Of a DNA stretch of 64,000 bases, positions 47,099 through 56,378 are shown one piece after another. A program made the translations under genes and the position numbers. The stretch comes from Thermaceae bacterium (lineage in GTDB: Bacteria > Deinococcota > Deinococci > Deinococcales > Marinithermaceae), in NCBI GenBank assembly GCA_027067955.1, contig JAMOUW010000079.1, positions 21,192-85,191 on the forward strand. The letters run 5' to 3'. The notes beneath the pieces are model-generated. The model saw nothing but the letters and a program-made list of their open reading frames with translations. It did no database searches and was not told where the DNA came from. Each line of letters begins with the position of its first letter. Position 1 is the stretch's first letter.

Positions 47099-48610
47099 AT
47101 GCGCGCCCTTCTCTCCGTATCCGACAAGACCAATCTAGACGAGTTCGCCCGCGCCCTGGCAAGCCTGGGCTTCGAACTGGTTTCCACCGGCGGCACCGCC
47201 CGGTTCTTGCGTCAAGCCGGGCTCGAGGTAACCGACGTCTCCAGTGTTACCGGCTTCCCGGAGGTGCTGGCCGGCAGAGTAAAGACCCTGCACCCGCTGA
47301 TTCACGCCGGCGTCCTGGCCCGTCCCAACCAGCTGGACGAGCTGAAAGAGCTGAACATTGCCCCTTTCGACCTGATAGCCGTCAACCTCTACCCCTTCGA
47401 AGAAACTGTTAGCGCCGGCGCGACCGTCGCCGAGGCGCTCGAACAAATAGACATTGGCGGGCCGACGCTACTCAGGGCGGCGGCCAAGAATCACCAGCGC
47501 GTTTGGGTTGCCAGCGACCCGGATGATTATTCGCTGGTGCTCGAGGGGCTGCAAGCAACGCCCAAAGAAGCGGCCCGGCTGCGTGAACGGCTGGCGGCGC
47601 GCGCCTTCGCCAGAACCGCCGCCTACGACGCGGCGATAGCAGGTTGGTTTTCCGACCGGCTCGAGGGCCGCTTTCCAGAACGCAGGGTCTTGGTCCTTGA
47701 CAAGGAGGCCGCGCTGCGCTACGGCGAAAACCCCCACCAGCAAGCCGCCCTCTACCGGGTCCGCGGCGAATCGGGGCCGCTGCTCTCCGCCAAGCAGCTA
47801 CAGGGCAAGCCGATGAGCTTCAACAACTATGGCGACGCCGAGGCTGCCTGGAACCTGGTCAGCGCCTTCGACGAGCCGACGGCGGTCGCCATGAAGCACC
47901 AGAATCCCTGCGGCGTCGGCAGCGCCGCCAGCCTGGCGGCGGCCTTCCAGAAGGCCCATGACGCCGACCCGGTCAGCATCTTTGGCGGCATCGTCGCCCT
48001 CAACCGGCCGCTCGACGCCGCCACCGCTGAAAAGCTAGCCCCGATCTTCCTCGAGGTACTGTTGGCCCCCGACTACGAAGACGAGGCCCTGGTGCTGCTG
48101 GCCAATAAGAAAAACCTGCGCGTTCTCCAGGTTCCCCAGTTTGCCCGCGGCGACTACCTGGACCTGCGGCGGCTGCGCGGCGGCCTGCTTGTGCAGGACG
48201 CCGACGTTGCTCCGCTGAGCGAAGACCGGCTGCAAGTGGTCACCGAGTCCACCCCCAGCGACGCCGAGTGGGCCGACCTGCGCTTTGCCTGGGAGGTGGT
48301 TCGCTCGCTGCGCTCCAATGCCATCACCGTAGCCAAAAACAAGCAGACCCTGGGCACCGGCATGGGCCAGACCAGCCGCATCGACGCCGCCCGGCACGCC
48401 CTCGACCACGCCGGCGAAGCGGCCCGGGGGGCGGTAATGGCTTCCGACGCCTTCTTCCCTTTCGACGACGTCGTCAAGCTGGCCGCCGAACGCGGCATCC
48501 GCGCCATCATCCAGCCTGGCGGCTCCATGCGCGACGCTGACTCGATCGCCGCCGCCAACGAAGCCGGCATCGCCATGGTCTTTACCGGCCTGCGGGTCTT
48601 CCGCCATTAA
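47099..48610 (+). CDS. purH: bifunctional AICAR transformylase/IMP cyclohydrolase
   Basis: A 503-residue enzyme catalysing the last two steps of IMP synthesis. The N-terminal MGS-like IMP cyclohydrolase domain (ALLSVSDKTNLDEFARAL, ELVSTGGTARFLRQAGL, GRVKTLHPLIHAGVL) is followed by the AICAR transformylase domain (LRYGENPHQQAALYR, AMKHQNPCGVG, SNAITVAKNKQTLGTGMGQTSR, FPFDDVVKLAAERGIRAIIQPGGSMRD). Complete. Its codons end in C or G more uniformly than the preceding lnt/queG genes. Separated from the convergent minus-strand genes by a terminator. Confidence 0.97.
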   Translation: MRALLSVSDKTNLDEFARALASLGFELVSTGGTARFLRQAGLEVTDVSSVTGFPEVLAGRVKTLHPLIHAGVLARPNQLDELKELNIAPFDLIAVNLYPFEETVSAGATVAEALEQIDIGGPTLLRAAAKNHQRVWVASDPDDYSLVLEGLQATPKEAARLRERLAARAFARTAAYDAAIAGWFSDRLEGRFPERRVLVLDKEAALRYGENPHQQAALYRVRGESGPLLSAKQLQGKPMSFNNYGDAEAAWNLVSAFDEPTAVAMKHQNPCGVGSAASLAAAFQKAHDADPVSIFGGIVALNRPLDAATAEKLAPIFLEVLLAPDYEDEALVLLANKKNLRVLQVPQFARGDYLDLRRLRGGLLVQDADVAPLSEDRLQVVTESTPSDAEWADLRFAWEVVRSLRSNAITVAKNKQTLGTGMGQTSRIDAARHALDHAGEAARGAVMASDAFFPFDDVVKLAAERGIRAIIQPGGSMRDADSIAAANEAGIAMVFTGLRVFRH

Positions 48611-48634
48611 AAAGACCGGCCGTCACGGCCGGTC
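48609..48634 (-). terminator. terminator for the minus-strand udg/small-protein operon
   Basis: GACCGGCCG (48614-48622) and CGGCCGGTC (48626-48634) form a 9-bp stem with a 3-base loop. On the minus strand it is followed by TTTTT (48613-48609), which overlaps the purH stop codon. It may also block read-through from purH. Confidence 0.85.
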
Positions 48635-48667
48635 GAACGGCGAACGATCCGAGCAGAACGCTCGCAG

Positions 48668-48832
48668 TCAGTTGCGTTTGAATAGGTAAACGTAAGCTAC
48701 CAGGCCAACCGCCAGCGCCGCCGCCAGGTTGGGCAGCAACGGCAAACCCTGGCCGCTGCGATTGGCCACCAGCGCCCATCCGACTGCCAGGCTGGCGGCC
48801 AGCAACATCAATAAACGCACGGCCGGGCCCAT
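48668..48832 (-). CDS. small membrane protein (54 aa)
   Basis: A 54-residue protein with two hydrophobic segments (about 6-23 and 34-50) separated by a short polar turn and ending in Lys-Arg-Asn. Its ATG overlaps the stop of the uracil-DNA glycosylase gene by one base (TAATG) and the terminator follows directly, so it is the last gene of that operon. No family recognised. Function unknown; small two-helix membrane proteins are common operon partners. Confidence 0.7.
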   Translation of the reverse strand: MGPAVRLLMLLAASLAVGWALVANRSGQGLPLLPNLAAALAVGLVAYVYLFKRN

Positions 48833-49449
48833 TAGAAAAGGGGTTCCTGGGAGGCGGTCTTGATTTCGCGGTCGGGTTTGGGGCCCAGTTTGTCCAGCTC
48901 TTGCTTGACGGTCTTGATGTCTTCCCAGGTCAGCGCCTTGGGGCCGCCGGGGGCGCGGGTCGGGTTGCGCAGCAGGTAGGCCGGGTGGAACATCGGGAAG
49001 ACCTTGATACCGTTCCACTCGAACCACTTGCCGCGGACCTTGGTAATGGGCACCTTCTCGCCCAAAAAGAACTGGGTGGCAACCGAGCCGAGCGGTGTGA
49101 TTATCTGCGGCCGGATTATTTCGACCTGCTTGAGGAGCCAGAGCGAGCTGCAAATCTTGGCCTCGTCGGGCAGCGGGTTGCGGTTGCCGGGCGGGCGGCA
49201 CTTTACGATGTTGGTAATGTAGACGCTCGAGCGCGGTATTCCGGCGGCCTCGAGGATGCGGTCGAGCAGCTGGCCGGCGCGCCCGACAAAAGGGCGACCT
49301 TGCAGGTCTTCATCGGCACCCGGCCCCTCGCCGACGATCATCAGCTTGGCGTCGGGGTCGCCTTCGCCAAAGACTACGTGGGTGCGTTTCTCGTGCAGCC
49401 GGCAGGACGTACAACGGGCCGCCTGCGCGGCCAGTTCTTCTAGCGTCAT
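48832..49449 (-). CDS. udgA: type-4 uracil-DNA glycosylase
   Basis: A 205-residue family-4 uracil-DNA glycosylase, which excises uracil from DNA and carries a [4Fe-4S] cluster. The four Cys ligands are Cys13 and Cys16 (CTSC) and two more in VKCRPPGNRNP and KICSSLW. The active site GEGPGADEDLQGRPFVGRAG and the C-terminal MFHPAYLLRNP segment are canonical. Such enzymes are typical of thermophiles, where cytosine deamination is fast. It follows a 122 aa unknown gene on the minus strand. Confidence 0.94.
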   Translation of the reverse strand: MTLEELAAQAARCTSCRLHEKRTHVVFGEGDPDAKLMIVGEGPGADEDLQGRPFVGRAGQLLDRILEAAGIPRSSVYITNIVKCRPPGNRNPLPDEAKICSSLWLLKQVEIIRPQIITPLGSVATQFFLGEKVPITKVRGKWFEWNGIKVFPMFHPAYLLRNPTRAPGGPKALTWEDIKTVKQELDKLGPKPDREIKTASQEPLF

Positions 49450-49458
49450 GATTCCCGT

Positions 49459-49827
49459 CTACTCCATGGGTCGCCGCTGCTTGCGTGCTTCGCGGCGAAC
49501 CTTGGGGTCGAGACCGATCATTAAGAAGAAATTTTCGAGGGCGTTTTCCTTGCCCTTTATTTCGGGAAAGGCGTCCTCGGCGGTTCCGGTTACGAAAGGC
49601 AACGATTGGTAAAGCTCTAGAGCGTGCTCCACGACCGCATCCGGGCCCTTGCTATCGGCCAGCTCGGCCAGCTGGGTATAAACCTCCCGGCGGGCTTCGG
49701 CATGGGTGCGGAAGACGTCGGGGTTGGGGGTTTCAGGGGCTCGCAGGACGTCCTGCTTGGCGATGCGGCGGTAGTGCTTTAACCCGCGAACAATCTCCTC
49801 GGTGGACAGGGTCACCTTATACTGCAT
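49459..49827 (-). CDS. hypothetical protein (122 aa)
   Basis: A 122-residue highly charged helical protein (many Arg/Glu/Lys, ending RREARKQRRPME). No membrane segment or signal peptide. An AAAGGAG ribosome-binding site lies about six bases before the ATG. It ends 9 bases upstream of udgA, so the two are co-transcribed. No family recognised. The basic C-terminus could bind nucleic acid, which would fit the neighbouring glycosylase, but this is only an inference. Confidence 0.8.
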   Translation of the reverse strand: MQYKVTLSTEEIVRGLKHYRRIAKQDVLRAPETPNPDVFRTHAEARREVYTQLAELADSKGPDAVVEHALELYQSLPFVTGTAEDAFPEIKGKENALENFFLMIGLDPKVRREARKQRRPME

Positions 49828-49981
49828 CCCGGCTCCTTTCGCGCACCAAAAAACCGCCCGACGTAAATGGGCGGGGTCGGTACGGGTGCGAAGCTTGCTT
49901 CATATACCTGATTATAGGCTTCGGAAAAATGCAGTGTCAACGAATGAATTTTGCCTTTGCGGTCCGCGGTCTTGTGCTACG

Positions 49982-49987
49982 TATAAT
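49982..49987 (+). promoter_or_regulatory. consensus leaderless -10 box (TATAAT) of the pseudokinase gene
   Basis: A perfect TATAAT, six bases, then the GTG at 49994. The clearest example in the window of a leaderless start; it fixes the start codon inside a longer open frame. Confidence 0.75.
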
Positions 49988-49993
49988 TGGGGC

Positions 49994-51265
49994 GTGAACC
50001 ACATCGGCCGGTATTTATTGAACCGCTTGCGTGCCCGCGAAGGCGCGTTCGAGATTTGGGAGGGGCAGGATACCGTAACCGGCACTTTGGTTTTGGTTTT
50101 CAAGCCGGTGACCGTGCCTCCACCGGCGTTCCGCATTCAGGGGGCCCTTCCCTGGCACGATGGCGAGGAAGACGCCTGGGTAGCGGAGCTGCCCTTTGGC
50201 GCTGTTCCCTTAAAAAGTCTGACGGGTAAGGTGTCTACTGTTGAGCTTACCGCGTGGACGAGGCGGCTTCTGGGGATCCTGCTAGAAATGAAGGCTTCCG
50301 GGCTCGAACATGGCCGTTTAGACGCTAGCAGGATCTGGGTGAAGGGTGAAGAAGTGTGGATCGAGGGCGTGGGGTTGCCGGTTGAGCCGAAGGCCAGCGA
50401 CGAAGCGGCCCTGGTTGAAACTTTGCGGGAAGTGGCGGGGGATCGCTGGCGCGACTGGCCCTTTCGCCGGGTTCTTGAAGAACTGGCAGCGGGCGGTATT
50501 GGGCTTCGCGAAGCAGCCGAATACCTGGCAGATCCGCGCTCGTTACTCGAGCTGGACTCAGATGACGAAGGCGCGGAACGCGGCCCCGCGGGGGTGCTTG
50601 AGGAACGTAGCGGGGACGCCGCTGACGCGCCGACAGGTCACGGTAGAGAAGAGGTCGAGGCTACAAACGTTGCGATCGGGGAAGGATCGCAATTGCTCGA
50701 GCAAGCTGCCGAAGAAGCCGGGTCCGCGGAGGCGGGCTCGGTTGAACACGATGTTCTCGAGCCCGACTTTTGGAAAAACGGCGGAGGCGGCCCCGATAAT
50801 GAACCGGGTATTGAGCGGGCGTCCCGCTCCACGGACCCGGGTCGGGTGATAAAGATAAATCGGCTTAGCGAGCCAACGTTCGATGTCATCGAGCCCCGAA
50901 CCGAAGACACCCGGCCTCGCGGCCGTTGGGTGTGGCGTATTGGCATGCTCTTGTTTTCCGCGCTGGCGATATTGGCGGCGTACTGGTGGTCGGAGAGACA
51001 GCAGCCCGTTAGCGCTGGAGAAACGTATGTAGTCGAGTTCCGGGTCGATCCCCCGGATGGGCATGCCGAGCTGGTTTTGCTGGACGCTCCGGAGGGGTCT
51101 GGACTTGTCCGTGATCGCGTACTCGCGGAGATTCCCGGAAAGGTTTCTTTCGACATTCCGGGGGTCTACCGGATCCAGATACGCGCCGAAGGCTTCTTAC
51201 CGCAGGAGAAGCTGATTGAGGTGCCCCCAAGAGCTCGCAGCATCACGGTACGGCTCGGTCCATAA
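49994..51265 (+). CDS. transmembrane pseudokinase-like protein with C-terminal PEGA domain
   Basis: A 423-residue protein. Residues 1-180 resemble a Ser/Thr kinase: YLLNRLRAREGAFEIWEGQD with TLVLVFKP (Lys37 as the possible beta-3 Lys). The catalytic loop is degraded: HGRLDASRI (106-114) replaces H-x-D-x-K-x-x-N, with Arg108 where the catalytic Asp belongs and Arg113 for Asn, and DFG is replaced by an IEGVG segment. An acidic low-complexity linker (185-300), one membrane helix (about 313-333) and an extracytoplasmic PEGA-like beta domain (344-423) follow. It probably senses or scaffolds rather than phosphorylates. Start chosen at GTG 49994 because of the TATAAT box. Confidence 0.8.
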   Translation: MNHIGRYLLNRLRAREGAFEIWEGQDTVTGTLVLVFKPVTVPPPAFRIQGALPWHDGEEDAWVAELPFGAVPLKSLTGKVSTVELTAWTRRLLGILLEMKASGLEHGRLDASRIWVKGEEVWIEGVGLPVEPKASDEAALVETLREVAGDRWRDWPFRRVLEELAAGGIGLREAAEYLADPRSLLELDSDDEGAERGPAGVLEERSGDAADAPTGHGREEVEATNVAIGEGSQLLEQAAEEAGSAEAGSVEHDVLEPDFWKNGGGGPDNEPGIERASRSTDPGRVIKINRLSEPTFDVIEPRTEDTRPRGRWVWRIGMLLFSALAILAAYWWSERQQPVSAGETYVVEFRVDPPDGHAELVLLDAPEGSGLVRDRVLAEIPGKVSFDIPGVYRIQIRAEGFLPQEKLIEVPPRARSITVRLGP

Positions 51266-51271
51266 TCTGGG

Positions 51272-51277
51272 TAGACT
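51272..51277 (+). promoter_or_regulatory. leaderless-type -10 box (TAGACT) of guaA
   Basis: TAGACT, six bases, ATG at 51284, seven bases after the upstream stop. Confidence 0.6.
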
Positions 51278-51283
51278 GGGAAT

Positions 51284-52798
<1,515 letters not shown>

Positions 52799-52844
52799 CA
52801 AAAGACCGGGTTATCTTTGTCATCCCGCTGCGGTTGCATGAGGT

Positions 52845-53732
52845 GTGCTCGAGCTGAAGCAGGTCACCGCAGGTTACGGGCGCAATGCACCGGCGTTGAA
52901 ATCGGTTTCGCTGACATTGCAGCCTGGGAACGTTCACGCGATCGTTGGCGCGAATGGGGCAGGGAAAACGACCCTGCTTCGCCTGGTTTTAGGTCTGCTT
53001 TCTCCCGGGTCGGGCCAGGTCAGGGTCTTCGGGCAAGATCCACTTCTTTCCATCGCGCAGTTTGTTCACAAAACCGGAATATTGCTTGATGGCCGCAGGA
53101 GGCTAGAGCCCCGCTGGACCGCTGAGGAAAACCTCGAATACCACGCGCTGCGTTTGAAGCTCCGCCCCGTTGCGTACCGCGACCGCTCCAGGGGGTTGCT
53201 CGATCGTTTCGGGCTGCCCGCCCGCGAGCCCGTTAACCGGTTTTCCAGAGGCATGCGCCAGCGTTTGCGGCTTGTGATCGCTTTGCTGCCTTCACCCTGT
53301 CTCGTGCTGCTGGACGAGCCTACCCTGGGACTCGACGTCGAGGGGCAGAAGGTGTTGATGCGGATCATCGACGAAACCCGTAGCGCAGGGGGCTCCGTTT
53401 TATTGACGTCGCAATCGCTCGACTTTCTCGAGAGGGTAGCGGATGAATTTACGATCTTGCGCAAGGGCGAAGCGGTCGCGCAAGGCCCGCTGGACGCGGT
53501 TGCCCGAGCCATCGGGCAGACGTTGCAGGTGGCTCTGTCCGTGGCTTATCCCGAACGCATTGTTGACGCGCTTCCCAACGAGTGGGAGCTGGACGCTCAC
53601 GGCCGGATTCGCGTACCGCTCGATCCGAGAGCCATAGCAAAAGTCATGGAGCTTCTCGTAGAGAACGAGGCGGGGCTTTTAGATCTCGAACGCCCCTCCC
53701 CGCTGGAAAAGAGCATAGGAGGTGAACCATGA
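52845..53732 (+). CDS. ABC transporter ATP-binding protein
   Basis: A 295-residue single-domain ABC ATPase of the drug/antibiotic or Na+ export type. Walker A GANGAGKTTLLRL (residues 37-49), Q-loop region after VHKTGILLDG, signature FSRGMRQRLRLV, Walker B CLVLLDEPTLGLD, and the switch His position replaced by TSQSLDFLERV (Gln instead of His). A C-terminal domain of about 75 residues follows. The Gln at the H-loop may reduce hydrolysis. Start GTG 52845; its stop overlaps the permease start by four bases. Confidence 0.88.
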   Translation: MLELKQVTAGYGRNAPALKSVSLTLQPGNVHAIVGANGAGKTTLLRLVLGLLSPGSGQVRVFGQDPLLSIAQFVHKTGILLDGRRRLEPRWTAEENLEYHALRLKLRPVAYRDRSRGLLDRFGLPAREPVNRFSRGMRQRLRLVIALLPSPCLVLLDEPTLGLDVEGQKVLMRIIDETRSAGGSVLLTSQSLDFLERVADEFTILRKGEAVAQGPLDAVARAIGQTLQVALSVAYPERIVDALPNEWELDAHGRIRVPLDPRAIAKVMELLVENEAGLLDLERPSPLEKSIGGEP

Positions 53733-54439
53733 CCGCCGTACCTGGCTTCCTCGCAAGATTGTTCCGCTTGCAGGCCGCCCAGGAGCTGCGCTATCCCGTA
53801 GCTTTTGTTACGAACTTGCTGGCTGCCGCTGTATTCCTTGCTCTCTTGGCCTTCGCCGGCCGGGCTGTTTCCGGCGCGCACTCACCCGTTCCGCTGCTGC
53901 TGGGTTTTATGGTCATGGTTTCCCTGCAGAACCCGTCACGGATCGTCGAAGATCCCGCCGGGGCCCCGGAAGAGTGCATGCTTTCGCGGTGGACGCTCAC
54001 GGGGCTGATGATCCTTGAAACGCTGGCTCGGGGGCTGTGGATGACGTTGCAGCTCAGCCTTACCTTCGTATTGTTGCTCTTGCCTCTCGGGCTGGAAGCT
54101 CAAGAGCTGCGCACCTTTTTCCAGTGGGCGCCGCTTGCGTGGTGGGTGGGTCTGGGCCCGGGGCTGATGCTGGCTAGCGCAACGTTGCTATTCAAGCGGA
54201 CCGGTGCGCTCCTCAACCTCGTCTCCTTACTCGTGCTGGGCGGTGCGGTGCTCCCCGTTGGCGCTGGTTGGGTTGGTTACGTGTTTCCTTATGTCGAGCT
54301 GCTTGCTCTCGTGCGCGGCGCCCCGGGGTCGGCTGGTGGGGCCTGGATTGCGGCCACGGCATGGGTGTTGGTCGGCGTGCTCTTGCTTCGCGCCGCCGAG
54401 CGGTACGGAGCACGCCACGGCCTGCTTGGCGTACGCTGA
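53729..54439 (+). CDS. ABC transporter permease (ABC-2-like)
   Basis: A 236-residue integral membrane protein with six hydrophobic segments and an N-terminal amphipathic region (FLARLFRLQAAQELRYPVAF). The layout resembles ABC-2 type permeases that pair with the preceding ATPase. The start overlaps the ATPase stop by four bases (ATGA) behind GGAGGTG. Substrate unknown. An HTH regulator gene follows after 16 bases, so the three may form a self-regulated exporter operon. Confidence 0.82.
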   Translation: MTAVPGFLARLFRLQAAQELRYPVAFVTNLLAAAVFLALLAFAGRAVSGAHSPVPLLLGFMVMVSLQNPSRIVEDPAGAPEECMLSRWTLTGLMILETLARGLWMTLQLSLTFVLLLLPLGLEAQELRTFFQWAPLAWWVGLGPGLMLASATLLFKRTGALLNLVSLLVLGGAVLPVGAGWVGYVFPYVELLALVRGAPGSAGGAWIAATAWVLVGVLLLRAAERYGARHGLLGVR

Positions 54440-54455
54440 GGTGAGGGGCTGTGGC

Positions 54456-55040
54456 ATGGAAGAGATCTACACCGTGAGCAGCAAACAAGAGGCTGATGCG
54501 CTCATCCATCCGTTGACTATCCAAATCCTCGCTGCCTTTGACCGGCCCCAAACCGCGGCAGAGGTCGCCAGGGTGCTAGGCGTTCATCGCAACGTCGCGG
54601 GATACCATGTCCGCAAGCTCAGAGATGCCGGTTTGCTGAATGTTGTACGCAGAGAGGGTCGCCGCATCTATTTGCAGCGCCGCGCTCGGATCATCAAGGT
54701 TCCGTATACGCTCACGCCGTTTGCTTCTCCCGGCGATCTCGTGCGGGGATACCTGCAGGACCTTATCGACCGCATAGCTGGCGAGGTTGAAAAGCTTGGC
54801 CGTGCTGAGGGTGCCCACGAAGACTTCATGGTCATTGGAGATATGGAAGGCGGTGCATTGCCTGAGCGAGGCAGCGTGGTTCTCCAGGGGAACCTTCGTA
54901 TGGACGCGGACGCCATACGCCTGTTGGATGAATTGAAGCGAAGAATTATGACCGATACGACGTACGCGTCTGGCGGTGCTGGGACGGGTATAGGGGAAAG
55001 GTTTTGCAGCGTTGCTTTGATTGCGCTGCCCCCGTGCTGA
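54456..55040 (+). CDS. ArsR-like winged-helix regulator
   Basis: A 194-residue protein. Residues 10-75 form a winged helix (ALIHPLTIQILAAFDRPQTA, EVARVLGVHRNVAGYHVRKLRDAGLL, then an RREGRRIYLQ wing), typical of ArsR-type repressors. The rest is a helical/beta domain of unknown ligand. ATG 54456 has a GAGGGG site eight bases upstream; GTG 54441 is possible. It is the last gene of the exporter operon and is followed by a terminator, so it may control that operon. Inducer unknown. Confidence 0.82.
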   Translation: MEEIYTVSSKQEADALIHPLTIQILAAFDRPQTAAEVARVLGVHRNVAGYHVRKLRDAGLLNVVRREGRRIYLQRRARIIKVPYTLTPFASPGDLVRGYLQDLIDRIAGEVEKLGRAEGAHEDFMVIGDMEGGALPERGSVVLQGNLRMDADAIRLLDELKRRIMTDTTYASGGAGTGIGERFCSVALIALPPC

Positions 55041-55041
55041 G

Positions 55042-55085
55042 AAAACCCCGGCCGCGGCGGGGTGCTGCGACCGGGGGTGTTTTTG
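55042..55085 (+). terminator. terminator after the exporter operon
   Basis: AAAACCCCGG pairs with the later CCGGGGGTGTTTTT around an internal GC-rich stretch, ending in five T residues. It starts one base after the regulator stop codon. Confidence 0.75.
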
Positions 55086-55094
55086 CGGATCGGG

Positions 55095-55262
55095 CTAGCC
55101 CCCGGCGACCATTCGTAGCAGCGCTGACAACGCTCCGACCGCTAGCAAGAGCAGCGGCAGCACGAATGCTTCGCGAAGGTCCGCACCGCGCTTCAAGTTG
55201 GCAGCCAGCGTGACCAGCGCAAGAAACAAAAACACGTAAGGCGCAAGAACTAGCCACCGCAT
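55095..55262 (-). CDS. small two-helix membrane protein (55 aa)
   Basis: A 55-residue protein with two hydrophobic stretches (about 2-21 and 32-48) separated by a charged KRGADLRE turn. The ATG at 55262 is preceded by a strong GAGGAGG ribosome-binding site. It follows the 182 aa gene by 10 bases on the minus strand, so the pair form an operon. No family recognised. The excellent ribosome-binding site and clear membrane pattern support a real gene. Confidence 0.7.
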   Translation of the reverse strand: MRWLVLAPYVFLFLALVTLAANLKRGADLREAFVLPLLLLAVGALSALLRMVAGG

Positions 55263-55272
55263 ACCTGCCTCC

Positions 55273-55821
55273 TCAGTCTTTGACGTAAATGAAGCTCCAA
55301 GCGATCCATACTTCCTTGTTTGGTCTGACGCCCCCGGCGAGCACTTCCGTGGTGATAAGCTGCCCGTAGCCCTTGTCGCCGTCGATTATCTTCAAGCGCC
55401 CGCGCCAGTGCGCCACCAGCTCCCCGTTCAGCTTCCGCAGCTCGGTTTCGTAGACATCGCCGCTCCTGGCCTTCCCTTTGCCGGTCTTGCGCGTTACGAT
55501 GCGCTGCCACACGTCGAAGTTGGGAAGGACGATGTACCCCGCGAGAACCGGTTGATTGGGTTCCTGGTAATACAGGCTTGGCCGCCCGCGCTCCGAGTTT
55601 GAAACCTGCACCGGCAGGTGCAGCGCGCTTTCGCCGTTCAACGAGATCCGCGTAGCCATGTGCAGGTTGACCAGGAAGGACGGAGCCCCGATGGCGCGCG
55701 TGATGCTGTCGAGCTCCGTGGGGTTTTCGATCCCCAAGCTCAGCAGCTCCTCCACAGGCTTGCTATAGGCCGTCAGTTGAACCGCTTTTCGCTGCAATTC
55801 GAAAGCCTCGTGTGATTTCAT
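55273..55821 (-). CDS. hypothetical protein (182 aa)
   Basis: A 182-residue soluble protein with a helical N-terminal part (HEAFELQRKAVQLTAYSKPV) and a beta-rich C-terminal part (LAGYIVLPNFDVWQRIVTRK, then VYETELRKLNGELVAHWRGR). No signal peptide or known motif. An AAAGGGGG site precedes the ATG by about seven bases. Partner of the 55 aa membrane protein downstream. Function unknown. Confidence 0.78.
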   Translation of the reverse strand: MKSHEAFELQRKAVQLTAYSKPVEELLSLGIENPTELDSITRAIGAPSFLVNLHMATRISLNGESALHLPVQVSNSERGRPSLYYQEPNQPVLAGYIVLPNFDVWQRIVTRKTGKGKARSGDVYETELRKLNGELVAHWRGRLKIIDGDKGYGQLITTEVLAGGVRPNKEVWIAWSFIYVKD

Positions 55822-55913
55822 TCGTCAACCCCCTTTCTATTTCAAAATGAATTATCTGTTGTAAATATGACCAATACTACCCCCCCTTGTCATTGCGAGC
55901 GCGGTCCGGCCTA

Positions 55914-55919
55914 TATGAT
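55914..55919 (+). promoter_or_regulatory. leaderless-type -10 box (TATGAT) of rnhA
   Basis: TATGAT, six bases, GTG at 55926; TTGCGA 15 bases upstream could be the -35. It favours GTG 55926 over the longer open frame. Confidence 0.6.
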
Positions 55920-55925
55920 GGAAGG

Positions 55926-56369
55926 GTGCCATGCACGGTCGAAGTCTTCACCGACGGCTCTGCCGACGACAAGCGCCGCGGCGGTTGGGCGGCGCTGCTC
56001 AGGTACAACAACCACGAAAAGCTCATCAGCGGCGCCGAGCCGAACACCACCAACAACCGCATGGAGCTGACCGCCGCGGTCATGGCGCTCAGGGCGCTCA
56101 AGAAGCCCTGCGAGGTGCACCTCTACACCGACTCGCAGTACCTCAAGAAGGCCTTTACCGACGGCTGGCTCGAGAAGTGGCAGCAGAACGGCTGGAAGAC
56201 GGCCGCCAGAAAGCCGGTCAAGAACAAAGACCTCTGGCTCCAGCTGCTAAAGGAAACCGAGCGCCACCGGGTCCACTGGCGCTGGACTAAAGGCCACGCC
56301 GGCCACCGCGGAAACGAGCTGGTCGACAAAGAAGCCCAGCGGCAGCGGCGCGCGTTACCGCTGGACTAG
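55926..56369 (+). CDS. rnhA: ribonuclease HI
   Basis: A 147-residue RNase HI that degrades RNA in RNA-DNA hybrids. The DEDD catalytic set is intact: FTDGSADDKRRGGWAALL (Asp), NRMELTAAVMAL (Glu), LYTDSQYLKKAFTDGW (Asp) and RGNELVDKEA (final Asp), with the KGHAGHRGN loop. GTG 55926 was chosen because TATGAT lies exactly six bases upstream and the domain starts three residues later. Single-gene unit; ends 9 bases before the convergent thioredoxin-fold gene. Confidence 0.95.
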   Translation: MPCTVEVFTDGSADDKRRGGWAALLRYNNHEKLISGAEPNTTNNRMELTAAVMALRALKKPCEVHLYTDSQYLKKAFTDGWLEKWQQNGWKTAARKPVKNKDLWLQLLKETERHRVHWRWTKGHAGHRGNELVDKEAQRQRRALPLD

Positions 56370-56378
56370 CAGGCTTGA

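Noticed and set aside
49802..49993. Extension of the pseudokinase frame upstream to 49802
   Set aside because: It would cross the TATAAT promoter and overlap the divergent 122 aa gene; the GTG at 49994 fits the leaderless pattern.
54946..55257. 103 aa minus-strand open frame over the exporter regulator end
   Set aside because: It covers a terminator and the real 55 aa gene in another frame, and its composition is not protein-like.
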